Positions 1 through 9,386 of a stretch of DNA of 64,000 bases are shown in pieces. The stretch comes from Musicola paradisiaca NCPPB 2511 (GTDB lineage: Bacteria > Pseudomonadota > Gammaproteobacteria > Enterobacterales > Enterobacteriaceae): the NCBI RefSeq assembly GCF_000400505.1, contig NZ_CM001857.1, forward strand, positions 3,716,390 through 3,780,389. Direction: 5' to 3'. Numbering within the stretch: the first letter of the stretch is position 1; the number at the start of each line of letters is the position of its first letter. A program made the translations under genes and the position numbers. The notes beneath the pieces are model-generated. The model was not told where the DNA came from. It did not search any database and saw nothing but the letters and a program-made list of their open reading frames with translations.

Positions 1-999
1 GAACAGTACAACACCGAGAAGTATGAACTCGCCAAACTGAAAGATCTGCCGGCCATCACGCTGGACGGCCATCAGGTTGAGGTTTGCGCCAATATCGGCA
101 CCGTGCGCGATATCGCTGGCGCCGAACGTAACGGCGCCGAGGGTGTCGGTCTGTACCGCACCGAATTCCTGTTTATGGATCGCGATGCGCTGCCGACGGA
201 AGAAGAGCAGTTCCATGCCTACAAAGCCGTAGCCGAAGCCATGGGCGCGCAGGCTGTCATTGTTCGTACCATGGATATCGGTGGTGACAAAGATCTGCCG
301 TACATGGATCTGCCGAAGGAAGAGAACCCATTCCTTGGCTGGCGTGCAATCCGCATTTGTTTGGATCGTAAAGAAATTCTTCATTCTCAGCTGCGCGCTA
401 TCCTGCGTGCGTCTGCGTTTGGCAAATTACGCATCATGTTCCCGATGATCATCTCCGTGGAAGAAGTGCGTACTCTGAAAGCGGAATTGGAGATGCTCAA
501 AGCCCAGTTGCGTGCGGAAAACAAAACATTTGATGAGACGATCGAAGTGGGCGTCATGGTGGAAACGCCGGCGGCCGCGGCTATCGCTCATCATTTGGCG
601 AAGGAAGTTGATTTCTTTAGTATTGGGACAAACGACCTGACCCAGTATACTCTGGCGGTGGATCGCGGTAACGAGCTGATTTCCCATCTCTACAACCCGA
701 TGTCCCCGGCGGTATTGACCCTGATCAAGCAGGTAATCGACGCTTCTCACGCGGAAGGTAAGTGGACCGGTATGTGCGGTGAGCTTGCTGGCGACGAACG
801 TGCTACACTACTGCTGTTGGGGATGGGGCTGGATGAATTCAGCATGAGTGCGATCTCGATTCCTCGCATCAAGAAAATTATCCGTAATGCCAATTACGAA
901 GATGCGAAAGCGCTGGCGGAACAGGCGTTAGCTCAGCCGACAGCAGAAGAGTTGAGCAGTCTGGTAAGCCGGTTCATTAAAGAAAAGACACTTTGCTGA
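1..999 (+). CDS. ptsI: PTS enzyme I, 3' part (5' end outside window)
   Basis: Phosphoenolpyruvate-protein phosphotransferase, the cytoplasmic enzyme that moves phosphate from PEP to HPr at the start of sugar uptake by the PTS. The reading frame is open from base 1, so only the last 332 residues of the roughly 575-residue protein are present: the PEP-binding/dimerisation barrel. Seen directly: the [17 protein letters not shown] and [10 protein letters not shown] segments, and the active-site Cys in [10 protein letters not shown] (codon 775-777, 73 residues before the end, as in E. coli Cys502). The stop is followed after 41 bp by crr, the conserved ptsHI-crr order. Identification is certain; ptsH and the HPr-binding domain lie upstream of the window. 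Confidence 0.98.
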   Translation, partial: EQYNTEKYELAKLKDLPAITLDGHQVEVCANIGTVRDIAGAERNGAEGVGLYRTEFLFMDRDALPTEEEQFHAYKAVAEAMGAQAVIVRTMDIGGDKDLPYMDLPKEENPFLGWRAIRICLDRKEILHSQLRAILRASAFGKLRIMFPMIISVEEVRTLKAELEMLKAQLRAENKTFDETIEVGVMVETPAAAAIAHHLAKEVDFFSIGTNDLTQYTLAVDRGNELISHLYNPMSPAVLTLIKQVIDASHAEGKWTGMCGELAGDERATLLLLGMGLDEFSMSAISIPRIKKIIRNANYEDAKALAEQALAQPTAEELSSLVSRFIKEKTLC

Positions 1000-1040
1000 T
1001 ACCGCTATGCTGGCCCAATATTAATGCTTAGGAGAGAATC

Positions 1041-1550
1041 ATGGGTTTGTTCGATAAGCTGAAATCTCTGGTTTCTGATGACAAAAAAAGCACCGGCAGC
1101 ATTGAAATCATTGCACCGTTGTCAGGTGAAATCGTCAATATTGAAGATGTGCCTGACGTAGTTTTTGCCGAGAAAATCGTGGGGGATGGCATTGCCATCA
1201 AACCGACCGGTAACAAAATGGTGGCGCCGGTAGACGGCACTATCGGTAAAATTTTCGAAACCAATCATGCTTTTTCCATCGAATCAGACAGTGGTATCGA
1301 ACTTTTCGTTCACTTCGGTATTGATACGGTTGAATTGAAAGGCGAAGGTTTCAAACGCATTGCGGAAGAAGGCCAGCGCGTCAAAACAGGCGACGTCGTG
1401 ATTGAATTTGATTTGCCGTTGTTGGAAGAAAAAGCCAAATCGACTCTGACTCCTGTGGTCATTTCCAATATGGATGAAATCAAGGAGTTGACCAAGCTGA
1501 GCGGTACTGTTGTAGTCGGTGAAACACCGGTTATCCGCATCAAGAAATAA
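1041..1550 (+). CDS. crr: PTS glucose-specific EIIA component
   Basis: EIIA-Glc, a small cytoplasmic phosphocarrier that passes phosphate from HPr to glucose-type permeases and, depending on phosphorylation, activates adenylate cyclase or blocks non-PTS permeases. The 169-residue length is standard. The phospho-accepting His is H91 in LFVHFGID, with the partner H76 in FETNHAF. The ATG is preceded by AGGAGAG at about 1030-1036. It is the last gene of the ptsHI-crr operon and is followed by a strong intrinsic terminator. No oddities. Confidence 0.98.
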   Translation: MGLFDKLKSLVSDDKKSTGSIEIIAPLSGEIVNIEDVPDVVFAEKIVGDGIAIKPTGNKMVAPVDGTIGKIFETNHAFSIESDSGIELFVHFGIDTVELKGEGFKRIAEEGQRVKTGDVVIEFDLPLLEEKAKSTLTPVVISNMDEIKELTKLSGTVVVGETPVIRIKK

Positions 1551-1578
1551 CGGTTAGCGCCGCGAAATACGTTTGCAG

Positions 1579-1614
1579 ACGCCGCCCTTGCTCATGCCGG
1601 GGCGGCGTTTTTTT
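1579..1614 (+). terminator. Intrinsic terminator of the pts operon
   Basis: A 9-bp GC-rich stem (ACGCCGCCC paired with GGGCGGCGT) with a 12-base loop, followed by seven T residues. It lies 28 bp after the crr stop. Confidence 0.93.
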
Positions 1615-1620
1615 GGCGAA

Positions 1621-1660
1621 CGGAAAACTATCTCAGTTCTCGGAAAACTATCTCAGTTCT
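1621..1660. repeat. Perfect 20-bp tandem duplication
   Basis: Two identical 20-base units lie head to tail (1621-1640 and 1641-1660) immediately after the crr terminator, in the roughly 300-bp stretch between crr and the next gene. The rest of that stretch (1661-1852) shows no gene. The unit was not recognised. Confidence 0.9.
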
Positions 1661-1852
1661 CAGTGTAGGGATGTTCATCCATTGTGCTGACAATCAACAG
1701 AGCGTGATTACCGCCTGCGGAGGCTAACGCCAGGCAGCATGCTCTGGCGTCATACACGGATCAGTTCAAGATGCCGCCATCCCCCAAACACCGTGGCCCG
1801 CCGCAACGGACTTCGGTTCGCCTACGGATAGCGAACTCTCAATCATAACCCA

Positions 1853-3295
1853 TCAATTATCAAGGGATTGCCAAATGGGTAGGCAGATGCGAATCAGCAA
1901 ACCGCCTGATTCACGATTCTCAGCCTCAATCCTGCCGCCATGGGCCAGCACTGCCTTGCGGGCGATCGCTAACCCTAAACCGTAGCCTTTGCCGGACTGA
2001 GGCGAATCAATGCGCATGAAGGGGTCGAAAATGCTGGAGAGCTTGCTTTCCTCGACGCCGGGTCCTTGATCCGCCACGCCAATCGTCCATTCATGCTCAC
2101 TGCGGGACAACATAACCGACACCTGCATCCCTTGTCCGGAAAACCGCAGCGCGTTTCTGACGATATTGTCCAATGCCCGCCGTATCAGCTCGGCCGCACC
2201 TTTAACGGTATAATCGTCATATTCGCCGGTGCTCAGCACGATGTGCACGCCGGGAACCTGCGCTTCATACCGCGCATCGTTCACCACCGCATTCACCAGT
2301 CCAAGCAAATCGAAATACTCTTCGTTATTCCCTGCGGCATTTTCCGCCCGCGACAACGTCAACAATTCGCCGATCATCTTATCCATCCGCTCGGCTTCCC
2401 GTTCGATGCGTTGCAGCGAATTTTCTACGTTGTCCTGATTCTGGCGCGCCAGCCCGATAGCCAATTGCAAGCGCGCCAGCGGCGAGCGTAATTCGTGCGA
2501 TACGTCATGCAACAATTGCTCTCTGGCATCAACCAATACCGCCAACCGCCCGGCCATAGCGTCGAAATCCCGGGCAACGTCGCTGATTTCATCATGGCGG
2601 CGCCGCATGGCGGGAAACAACCGTACCGACAAGTCCCCCTGAGAAACACGATCGAACCCGCCGCGCAACTGGCTAAGCGGTCGAGTCAGGTTCCAGGCCA
2701 TCAGCCAGCTGAACAGCAAGCCGCCAAGCCCGCCAAGCCAGATCATCGGCGGTGGAAGATGCAGAAAAAACGGCACCGGCGCAGTACCGCGATCAGGCAT
2801 CAAATCGTGACGCCAGCGATCGACATTAAAACGCACCAGATAGCGCTGGCCATCCGCAAGCTGCACTACCTGCGTAGTTGTGGTATCCGACAAGCCATCG
2901 TTCCTGGCGGGCGCATTATCCGGCGGCGGTCGCTGGCCCATCGCGCCCGGCTCGCCGCCCGGTGGCGGCATCGGCGCCATCAGCAGATCGTGTTCCGGCG
3001 CCTCCGGGGCATAAAAATCCTCATCCTCATCAATCGGAAAGATGCTGATATAACGCCGGGACGCTTCCGGCCAGGACGACATCTCTTCAGACAACGCCGC
3101 CATCCCACCGCTATGCAGCGCCTGAACAGCCAGCGAAAGCTGCAACGCAATAACCTGGCGTCCCAGCCGCACTTCCGGCGGCTGGTTGCCGTCGCGTTCA
3201 CCGTAAAACGAGAATCCGACCCACAGCAATTGGGAAATCAGGAAAAAGGTCAGCCATAACCCCAGTAAAATTTTCCAGAACAACCTGCCATGCAT
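1853..3295 (-). CDS. Membrane sensor histidine kinase (CpxA-like)
   Basis: Inner-membrane sensor kinase of an OmpR/CpxR-type two-component system. From the N terminus: a membrane segment (about residues 6-29), a periplasmic region to about 175, a second membrane segment (about 183-202), HAMP, a HisKA domain with HDVSHELRSPL (phospho-His near 267), and an ATPase with N box (DNIVRNALRF), G1 (DQGPGV) and G2 (GKGYGLGLAI). The periplasmic part carries an unusual acidic, then Met/Pro/Gly-rich stretch (about 88-135, with APMPPPGGEPGAMG). The ATG at 3295 lies 2 bp after the regulator stop; a TTG at 3301 is an alternative. Downstream partner of the response regulator, divergent from macAB, so an efflux-controlling role is inferred. 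Confidence 0.88.
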   Translation of the reverse strand: MHGRLFWKILLGLWLTFFLISQLLWVGFSFYGERDGNQPPEVRLGRQVIALQLSLAVQALHSGGMAALSEEMSSWPEASRRYISIFPIDEDEDFYAPEAPEHDLLMAPMPPPGGEPGAMGQRPPPDNAPARNDGLSDTTTTQVVQLADGQRYLVRFNVDRWRHDLMPDRGTAPVPFFLHLPPPMIWLGGLGGLLFSWLMAWNLTRPLSQLRGGFDRVSQGDLSVRLFPAMRRRHDEISDVARDFDAMAGRLAVLVDAREQLLHDVSHELRSPLARLQLAIGLARQNQDNVENSLQRIEREAERMDKMIGELLTLSRAENAAGNNEEYFDLLGLVNAVVNDARYEAQVPGVHIVLSTGEYDDYTVKGAAELIRRALDNIVRNALRFSGQGMQVSVMLSRSEHEWTIGVADQGPGVEESKLSSIFDPFMRIDSPQSGKGYGLGLAIARKAVLAHGGRIEAENRESGGLLIRICLPIWQSLDN

Positions 3296-3297
3296 GA

Positions 3298-3978
3298 TCA
3301 ACGAATCCGATAGCCGACGCTGCGCACGGTTTCAATGGTCAAAGTGCACCCATCCAAAAGCGCGAGTTTCTGACGGATATTACTGATGTGGACATCCACG
3401 CTGCGATCGTAGGCCTCACGGCGGCGACCAAGACATTTCTCGGACAACTCATCCTTGGTCACTACTCGCTCGGAAGAACGCATCAACAGCTCCAGCAAGT
3501 TAAACTCGGATGCAGTCAGATCAAACGCCTTGCCGCACCATTCGCTGCTGCGGGTAGATGGGTTGATGACCAGATCGCCATAACTGACGGTACTCACGTC
3601 CGCCGACGCCTCCGAGCGATCTTCGTAGCGACGTAGCACGGCCCGCAAACGGGCGACCAGCTCGCGGGGATAGCAAGGCTTAGGCACATAATCATCCGCC
3701 CCCATCTCCAGCCCGATAACCCGGTCGATATTGTCGCCTTTCGCCGTCAGCATAATGACGGGTATCTGCCGGTCGCGACGAACCTGCCGCAGGACATCGA
3801 TACCACTCATATCCGGCAGCATGATATCCAGAATCATGGCGGTATACTGATCGGACATGGCGCCGTCCACCCCTTCCCTGCCGGTCATCACCTGCGACGT
3901 ACTGAACCCTTCCGCCGTCAGGTATTCACACAGCATATTGCCCAGTTCAGCATCATCATCTACCAGTAAAATTTTCAT
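3298..3978 (-). CDS. OmpR-family response regulator (CpxR-like)
   Basis: Cytoplasmic two-component regulator of 226 residues. The receiver domain has the acidic pocket (VDDD near residue 6), the phospho-acceptor Asp51 (LDIMLPDMSG), and the conserved Thr and Lys (MLTAKG, PKPCYPREL). A winged-helix DNA-binding domain follows (LTASEFNLLELLM, then RSVDVHISNIRQKL and SVGYRIR). It resembles CpxR more than other family members but is not CpxR itself by position. First gene of the pair with the kinase and divergent from macA across about 170 bp that hold a CpxR-like direct repeat, so it probably controls both transcripts (inference). Confidence 0.88.
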   Translation of the reverse strand: MKILLVDDDAELGNMLCEYLTAEGFSTSQVMTGREGVDGAMSDQYTAMILDIMLPDMSGIDVLRQVRRDRQIPVIMLTAKGDNIDRVIGLEMGADDYVPKPCYPRELVARLRAVLRRYEDRSEASADVSTVSYGDLVINPSTRSSEWCGKAFDLTASEFNLLELLMRSSERVVTKDELSEKCLGRRREAYDRSVDVHISNIRQKLALLDGCTLTIETVRSVGYRIR

Positions 3979-4043
3979 ACCCTATTCCCGTGCGTTTTTC
4001 ACCGAGTCTATTCTCAAGGCAACGCTTTTTACGCGCAGCCCCA

Positions 4044-4059
4044 TTTACGGAATCCTTAC
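4044..4059 (-). promoter_or_regulatory. Candidate operator for the response regulator
   Basis: On the minus strand the spacer between the regulator and macA reads GTAAG-N6-GTAAA, close to the tandem GTAAA half-sites bound by CpxR-type regulators. Position between divergent genes supports autoregulation and macAB control. Inferred from sequence only. Confidence 0.45.
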
Positions 4060-4148
4060 CTTTCACTGAAAAAAAGATTACCTCTTCTGTGCAGCACGGC
4101 GGGTACAGTAAGCTGTTTCCGGATTTCACCAGTAAGGACACGTCAGTT

Positions 4149-5375
4149 TTGAGCATATCCCGCTTACACTCCAGCCGAAAACTGTGGCTATCGGCCTGCC
4201 TTTTACTCTTGATGCTGGCTGTAGCCTTTTTCCTGTTTCGCCCTGCGCCGCCAGTGAACTATATCACCACCCCGATTGAACTCCGCGATCTGGAGCAAAC
4301 CGTGCTGGCGGACGGTACCGTCAACGCCAAAAAGCTGGTCAGCGTCGGCGCGCAGGTGTCCGGCCAGATCAAAGTATTGCCGGTATCGTTAGGGGATCGC
4401 GTCCAAAAAGGGCAGCTGCTGGCTGAAATCGATGATCTGACCCAACAGAATACCCTCAAGGACAGCGAGGCCGCGCTACAAAACATTCAGGCACAGCGGA
4501 TAGCCAAACTCGCCACCCAGCGCAACAATCAGCTCGGTTGGCAACGTCAGCAAATGTTGATGCAAAAAGGCGTAGGTGCACAGGCGGATTACGATAGCGC
4601 CAAAGCGACGCTGGATACCACGCAGGCAGAGATTGCGGCGCTGGATGCACAAATCATCCAGGCGAAAATCGCGGTGAATACCGCGCAGGTCAATCTGGGT
4701 TACACCAAAATTGTCTCACCGATAGACGGCACTATCGTGGCGCTGCCGGTAGAACAAGGCCAGACGGTCAATGCAGTACAGAGCGCGCCCACCATCGCCA
4801 AGGTGGCCAATCTGAGCACCATGACCATCGAAGCCAAGATTTCAGAAGCCGACGTCATCAACGTTCGGCCCGGTATGCCGGTCTGGTTTACCATTTTGGG
4901 CAACCCGCATAAACGTTATCAGGCGACGCTGCGCGCTATCGAACCGGCCCCCGAATCCATCAGCAGCGAAAGTTCAAGCAGCAGCAGCTCATCCAGCAGC
5001 GCCAGCAGTTCCGGATCCGGCTCCAGCAGTTCATCCAGCACCGCGATTTACTATAACGGCCTGTTCGACGTGGAGAACCCCGACGAGACACTGCGCATCT
5101 CCATGACGGCGCAGGTCTATATTCTGTTATCGTCCGCCAGGCAGGCCGCCGTGGTTCCCGTCAGCGCGCTGATTAACCGTCAGGGCAAAACCTTCGTGCA
5201 AGTCGTCACCCCGCAGCAGCGGGTGGAACAGCGGGAAGTCGTCACCGGCATCAACGACAATGCCTACATCCAAATTCTCTCTGGCGCGAAGGCTGGCGAA
5301 CAGGTCATCATCAGCCAGCAAAGCGGCTCGGCCACCACATCCTCCCATCCACCGGCACCGCCAATGGGATTCTGA
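4149..5375 (+). CDS. macA: MacA-like periplasmic adaptor of an ABC exporter
   Basis: Membrane-fusion (adaptor) protein linking the MacB ATPase to a TolC-type outer-membrane channel. Visible parts: an N-terminal membrane anchor (LWLSACLLLLMLAVAFFLF), lipoyl-like halves (LVSVGAQVSGQIKVL... and ...YTKIVSPIDGTIVALPVEQG), a coiled-coil hairpin between them (about 100-170), and a beta-barrel domain. The barrel contains a 30-residue, almost all-Ser/Gly insert before TAIYYNG. I choose the TTG at 4149 because AAGGA lies 10 bases upstream; the frame extends to a GTG at 3990, which lacks a ribosome site and would fill the divergent promoter. At 408 residues it is longer than E. coli MacA (about 371), largely through the serine tract. 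Three bases separate it from macB. Confidence 0.88.
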   Translation: MSISRLHSSRKLWLSACLLLLMLAVAFFLFRPAPPVNYITTPIELRDLEQTVLADGTVNAKKLVSVGAQVSGQIKVLPVSLGDRVQKGQLLAEIDDLTQQNTLKDSEAALQNIQAQRIAKLATQRNNQLGWQRQQMLMQKGVGAQADYDSAKATLDTTQAEIAALDAQIIQAKIAVNTAQVNLGYTKIVSPIDGTIVALPVEQGQTVNAVQSAPTIAKVANLSTMTIEAKISEADVINVRPGMPVWFTILGNPHKRYQATLRAIEPAPESISSESSSSSSSSSSASSSGSGSSSSSSTAIYYNGLFDVENPDETLRISMTAQVYILLSSARQAAVVPVSALINRQGKTFVQVVTPQQRVEQREVVTGINDNAYIQILSGAKAGEQVIISQQSGSATTSSHPPAPPMGF

Positions 5376-5378
5376 CCC

Positions 5379-7322
5379 ATGAGTGAACCTCTGCTGCAAC
5401 TACGCCAGCTGCATCGCAGCTTCCAGAATGGCGAACAACGGGTTGATGTACTGAAAGACATCAACCTGACGATCCGGCACGGCGAGATGGTGGCTATCGT
5501 TGGGGCGTCCGGTTCGGGTAAATCCACCCTGATGAACATCCTCGGTTGTCTCGACAAACCGACCGCCGGCGATTATCAGGTGGCGGGCACCTCGGTGCTG
5601 ACGCTGGACAGCGATCGGCTGGCGGCATTACGGCGCGAGCACTTCGGCTTCATTTTTCAGCGTTACCATCTGCTTAACGACCTGAGCGTGCGCGACAACG
5701 TCGAGATCCCGGCCATTTACGCCGGCGTAGCGCGTCATGAACGACAACAACGCGCCGGCGCTCTGCTCACTCGCCTGGGGCTGGCGGATAAGCTTGGCAA
5801 CTCGCCCAACCAACTTTCCGGCGGCCAACAACAACGGGTCAGCATCGCTCGTGCACTGATGAACGGCGGGCAGGTGATCCTGGCGGACGAGCCCACCGGC
5901 GCGCTGGACAGCGCCAGCGGCCAGGAAGTGTTGTCGATCCTCCGGGAACTGCACCAGCAAGGCCACACCATCATTATCGTGACCCACGATATGCGTATCG
6001 CTCAGATGGCCGAGCGCATTATCGAAATCTGCGATGGAGAAATCATCGCCGATCGCCGGCTGGACGGCGATTCTCACGCCACATTACGTTCCTCATCCGC
6101 CGCCACCAACAGGCCGCTCACCGGTTGGTACGATCGCCTGCAAAACGCCTTCAAGATGGCGTTGCGGGCCATGAATGCCCAACGGATGCGCACCTTCCTC
6201 ACCATGCTGGGGATCATTATCGGCATCGCTTCGGTGGTATCGGTCGTGGCACTGGGCAAAGGCTCCCAGCAACAAGTGTTGGAGCATATCAACGCCATGG
6301 GAACCAGTACGCTGGAGATCTTCCCCGGCAAAGGGTTCGGCGATATGCGTTCCGGCGCAATCCAGACCTTGCGCATCAACGATCTGCGCCCACTGGAACA
6401 GCAACCCTATATCCACAGCGTGACCCCGACGGTGTCGACCTCGATCACGCTGCGCTACGCCAACAAAGCGGTATCCGCCAGCGTCAACGGCGTCGGCGAA
6501 CAGTTTTTTACCGTGCGCGGTTACACACTGACGACCGGCAACCGTTTTACTGCGCTTAGCGTCGAGCGTCTGGCGCAGGAAGCGGTCATCGATCAAAACA
6601 CGCGCGACAAGCTGTTCCCGCATGGCGAAAACCCGCTGGGACAGGTGATCTTCCTCGGCACGTTGCCCTGCCGCATCATCGGCGTAGCCACCAAGACCCA
6701 ATCGGGGTTCGGCAGCGATGAGAATCTCAACATCTGGCTGCCTTACACCACGGTAATGCGCAGGATGGTCGGCCAATCGTACCTGCGTAGTATTACCGTG
6801 CGGGTCAAGGACAACGTCGATCTGAGCGTGGCGGAACAGGGCATTACCCAGGTGCTGACCCGTCAACACGGTAGCCAGGACTTCTTCGTCATGAACACCG
6901 ACAGTATCCGGCAAACCATCCAGAAGACGACCGCCACCATGACGCTATTGGTTTCCGCCATCGCGCTGATTTCGTTGATTGTCGGCGGTATTGGCGTCAT
7001 GAACATCATGCTGGTATCGGTGACGGAGCGTACCCGAGAGATTGGCGTGCGGATGGCGGTCGGGGCCAGAACCGGCGATATCATGCAACAGTTTCTGATT
7101 GAGGCGGTGCTGGTATGCCTGTGCGGCGGGGTGATCGGCGTGATCCTGGCGTTACTGGCCGGCACCGTCGCCAGCCATCTGAGCAGTGTCACCATGATCT
7201 ATTCAGCCACGTCGATGGTGGTGGCGTTTGTGTGTTCCAGCCTGATTGGCGTGATATTCGGCTTTTTCCCGGCGCGCCGCGCCGCGCAGTTGCAACCGAT
7301 CCACGCGCTGGAGCGGGAATAA
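5379..7322 (+). CDS. macB: MacB-type ABC exporter, ATPase-permease fusion
   Basis: Inner-membrane ABC transporter of the type VII (MacB/FtsX) fold that drives export from the periplasm through MacA and TolC; family substrates include macrolides, peptides and siderophores. The N-terminal ATPase has Walker [10 protein letters not shown] (42-50), signature [12 protein letters not shown], Walker [14 protein letters not shown] and the H-loop VTHD. One membrane helix follows (about 270-290, [17 protein letters not shown]), then a large periplasmic domain and three C-terminal helices with the FtsX motif [14 protein letters not shown]. Its 647 residues match E. coli MacB (648). It forms an operon with macA and faces the CpxAR-like pair. 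The actual substrate cannot be told from sequence. Confidence 0.93.
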   Translation: MSEPLLQLRQLHRSFQNGEQRVDVLKDINLTIRHGEMVAIVGASGSGKSTLMNILGCLDKPTAGDYQVAGTSVLTLDSDRLAALRREHFGFIFQRYHLLNDLSVRDNVEIPAIYAGVARHERQQRAGALLTRLGLADKLGNSPNQLSGGQQQRVSIARALMNGGQVILADEPTGALDSASGQEVLSILRELHQQGHTIIIVTHDMRIAQMAERIIEICDGEIIADRRLDGDSHATLRSSSAATNRPLTGWYDRLQNAFKMALRAMNAQRMRTFLTMLGIIIGIASVVSVVALGKGSQQQVLEHINAMGTSTLEIFPGKGFGDMRSGAIQTLRINDLRPLEQQPYIHSVTPTVSTSITLRYANKAVSASVNGVGEQFFTVRGYTLTTGNRFTALSVERLAQEAVIDQNTRDKLFPHGENPLGQVIFLGTLPCRIIGVATKTQSGFGSDENLNIWLPYTTVMRRMVGQSYLRSITVRVKDNVDLSVAEQGITQVLTRQHGSQDFFVMNTDSIRQTIQKTTATMTLLVSAIALISLIVGGIGVMNIMLVSVTERTREIGVRMAVGARTGDIMQQFLIEAVLVCLCGGVIGVILALLAGTVASHLSSVTMIYSATSMVVAFVCSSLIGVIFGFFPARRAAQLQPIHALERE

Positions 7323-7364
7323 TCTGAAGAACAGGCCCGCCGTGATGCGGCGCCCGTCCTGATA

Positions 7365-8246
7365 TCAGCCGAAAACACCGGTGGAAAGATAACGGTCGCC
7401 GCGATCGCAAATCACCGTTACCACCAGGCTGTCAGGCGCCTGCGCCGCAACGCGCAACGCGCCCGCCACCGCGCCGCCGGAGCTGACGCCGCAGAAAATG
7501 CCCTCGACCGTCGCCAGTTTCCGCATGGTGTCTTCCGCTTCCTGTTGGGAGATATCCAGAATGCAGTCCACCAGCTGCGGCTGGAAAATACCGGGCATGT
7601 ACGCCGGCGACCAGCGACGAATCCCCGGAATATGGCTGCCCTCCTGAGGCTGCAACCCAACGGTACAGATACTTTCCCGCTGGCTTTTCAGATAACGGCT
7701 GACACCGGTAATGGTACCCGTCGTCCCCATGCTAGAGACGAAATGGGTGATGCGCCCTGCGGTCTGACGCCAGATTTCCGGGCCGGTAGAGGTAAAATGC
7801 GCCAGCGGATTATCGGGATTATTGAACTGATCCAGCAGCTTGCCCTCGCCCGCCTCCGCCATGTGCCGGGCCAGGTCACGCGCCCCCTCCATACCGAGCT
7901 GCCGGCTGACCAGTATCAGATCGGCGCCGTAGGCACGCATGGCGGCCTGGCGCTCCATGCTCATGTTTTCCGGCATCAGCAGCCGCAGGCGATACCCTTT
8001 CATGGCCGCCACCATAGCCAGCGCAATTCCGGTATTGCCGCTGGTTGCTTCGATCAGCGTATCGCCCGGTGCAATCTCCCCGCGTCGTTCCGCCTGCTGA
8101 ATCATGGACAACGCGGCGCGATCTTTCACTGACCCCGCCGGGTTGTTTCCTTCCAGCTTCAGCCAGACTTCGCCGCCGTTCGCCGTCGTCAGCCGCTGTA
8201 ATTTCACCAGCGGCGTATTGCCGACACATTGTTCAAGCGTGGTCAC
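7365..8246 (-). CDS. cysM: Cysteine synthase B (O-acetylserine sulfhydrylase B)
   Basis: PLP enzyme that makes cysteine from O-acetylserine and sulfide, and S-sulfocysteine from thiosulfate. The PLP lysine is K41 in NPAGSVKDR; the substrate loop EATSGNTGIAL and phosphate-binding GTTGTITG are present. The 293 residues are close to the usual length, with a divergent C terminus ending RYLSTGVFG. Start is a GTG at 8246 with GGAGG just upstream on the minus strand. It converges with macB and lies downstream of yfeX on the same strand, separated by a terminator. Cytoplasmic. Confidence 0.95.
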   Translation of the reverse strand: MTTLEQCVGNTPLVKLQRLTTANGGEVWLKLEGNNPAGSVKDRAALSMIQQAERRGEIAPGDTLIEATSGNTGIALAMVAAMKGYRLRLLMPENMSMERQAAMRAYGADLILVSRQLGMEGARDLARHMAEAGEGKLLDQFNNPDNPLAHFTSTGPEIWRQTAGRITHFVSSMGTTGTITGVSRYLKSQRESICTVGLQPQEGSHIPGIRRWSPAYMPGIFQPQLVDCILDISQQEAEDTMRKLATVEGIFCGVSSGGAVAGALRVAAQAPDSLVVTVICDRGDRYLSTGVFG

Positions 8247-8284
8247 TCAACCTCCCCGGCACCGACGGCAAACGCGCCTGACGC

Positions 8285-8316
8285 CAAAAAACAGGCACCG
8301 CCAAAGCAGTGCCTGT
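8285..8316 (-). terminator. Intrinsic terminator after yfeX
   Basis: Read on the minus strand, an 8-bp stem (ACAGGCAC / GTGCCTGT) with a 10-base loop is followed by six T residues. It lies 26 bp after the yfeX stop. Confidence 0.9.
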
Positions 8317-8341
8317 AGAAACTCATCAAAGTAAGGTGATG

Positions 8342-9241
8342 TTATAGCGACAATAAGCGGTCAAGAGAAGGGGCAAAGAAGTAACTGCCGCTCACCGCGC
8401 GGGTAAAACGCAACATGTCGTCGCGCTTGCCGTCGCGATCGCCGAACATACTCATCAGTTGCTGCTCGATATTATGCAGGCGGGCGCAGTAGGCGACGAA
8501 ATACAACCCGTGTTTACCGCTGGCGGTGCCATACGGCAGGCTCTGGCGCAAAATCTTCAGCCCTTTGCCGTCTTCCTTCAGATCGACCCGGCTTAAATGC
8601 GATGTCACCGGGCGCTGCTCGGGCGACAACTCTTCATTATCCTGCTTGGTTCGACCAATCATCTGTTCCTGCTGTTCCACGCTCATACGTTGCAGCTGAC
8701 GCAGGTTATGTTCCCAACGCTGCACGAATACGTAGCTGCCGCCCGCGCCCGGCTGGGAATCCGGAATTATCGCGACGTCGCGACGGGCGTCGCCCTGCGG
8801 GTTTTCCGTGCCGTCGACGAAACCGCTCAGGTCACGATCTTCCACCCAACGGAAACCGTGGGTTTCCTCTTCGATGTTGATGGTATTGCCGAAAGCGGCC
8901 AGCAACGCCTGCGCCAGTGAAAAGTTCACATCATGCCGCAGTGACTGGATATGAATCAGCATATCGCGCTGAGTCGACGGGGCCAGCCCATTGCCGAGCG
9001 GCATAAACGGTTTCAGTTCGACCGCGCTGTTATCGCAATCCAGCTCGCGCCACACGTCGTAGCCAAAGGCAATGACCGCGCCCAGACCGGCATCGGGAAA
9101 GCGCTGTTGCAGTTCGGTCAGCGCCTGACAGAATTTCCGGCACCCCTGGCGGATGGCATCAAATTCACCCTGTACCATCGCCTCCATAAAAATGGCAAAA
9201 CGGCGATGCTCCAGCAAAATACCGCTTTGAATTTGTGTCAT
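8342..9241 (-). CDS. yfeX: Dye-decolorising (Dyp-type) heme peroxidase YfeX
   Basis: Cytoplasmic heme peroxidase of the Dyp family, reported to act on porphyrinogens and debated as a deferrochelatase. The GxxDG signature is GFVDG (140-144) and the proximal heme ligand is H215 in [20 protein letters not shown] and [11 protein letters not shown]-type segments follow the E. coli protein closely. The chosen ATG at 9241 (MTQIQSGI) matches the family start and has GAGG upstream; the frame extends further upstream without homology. Full length at 299 residues. Also linked in E. coli to yfeY, found here a few genes away. Confidence 0.95.
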   Translation of the reverse strand: MTQIQSGILLEHRRFAIFMEAMVQGEFDAIRQGCRKFCQALTELQQRFPDAGLGAVIAFGYDVWRELDCDNSAVELKPFMPLGNGLAPSTQRDMLIHIQSLRHDVNFSLAQALLAAFGNTINIEEETHGFRWVEDRDLSGFVDGTENPQGDARRDVAIIPDSQPGAGGSYVFVQRWEHNLRQLQRMSVEQQEQMIGRTKQDNEELSPEQRPVTSHLSRVDLKEDGKGLKILRQSLPYGTASGKHGLYFVAYCARLHNIEQQLMSMFGDRDGKRDDMLRFTRAVSGSYFFAPSLDRLLSL

Positions 9242-9386
9242 CTCTTGCGTCCTCACGTTATCCGGTGCTTTTCCGGCATCTGATATGCCCGGTGCAGCTA
9301 TCATAGCGAATCTACAGCAAATTTTACTTTGCTTAAACGCAAAATGTCCCACTGGAAAATGTAACTGTGTCTGGCTACTAGGCCTA

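Noticed and set aside
2495-3259. Plus-strand frame of 254 codons opposite the sensor kinase
   Set aside because: Arg/His-rich mirror of the kinase coding strand; no start signal or homology.
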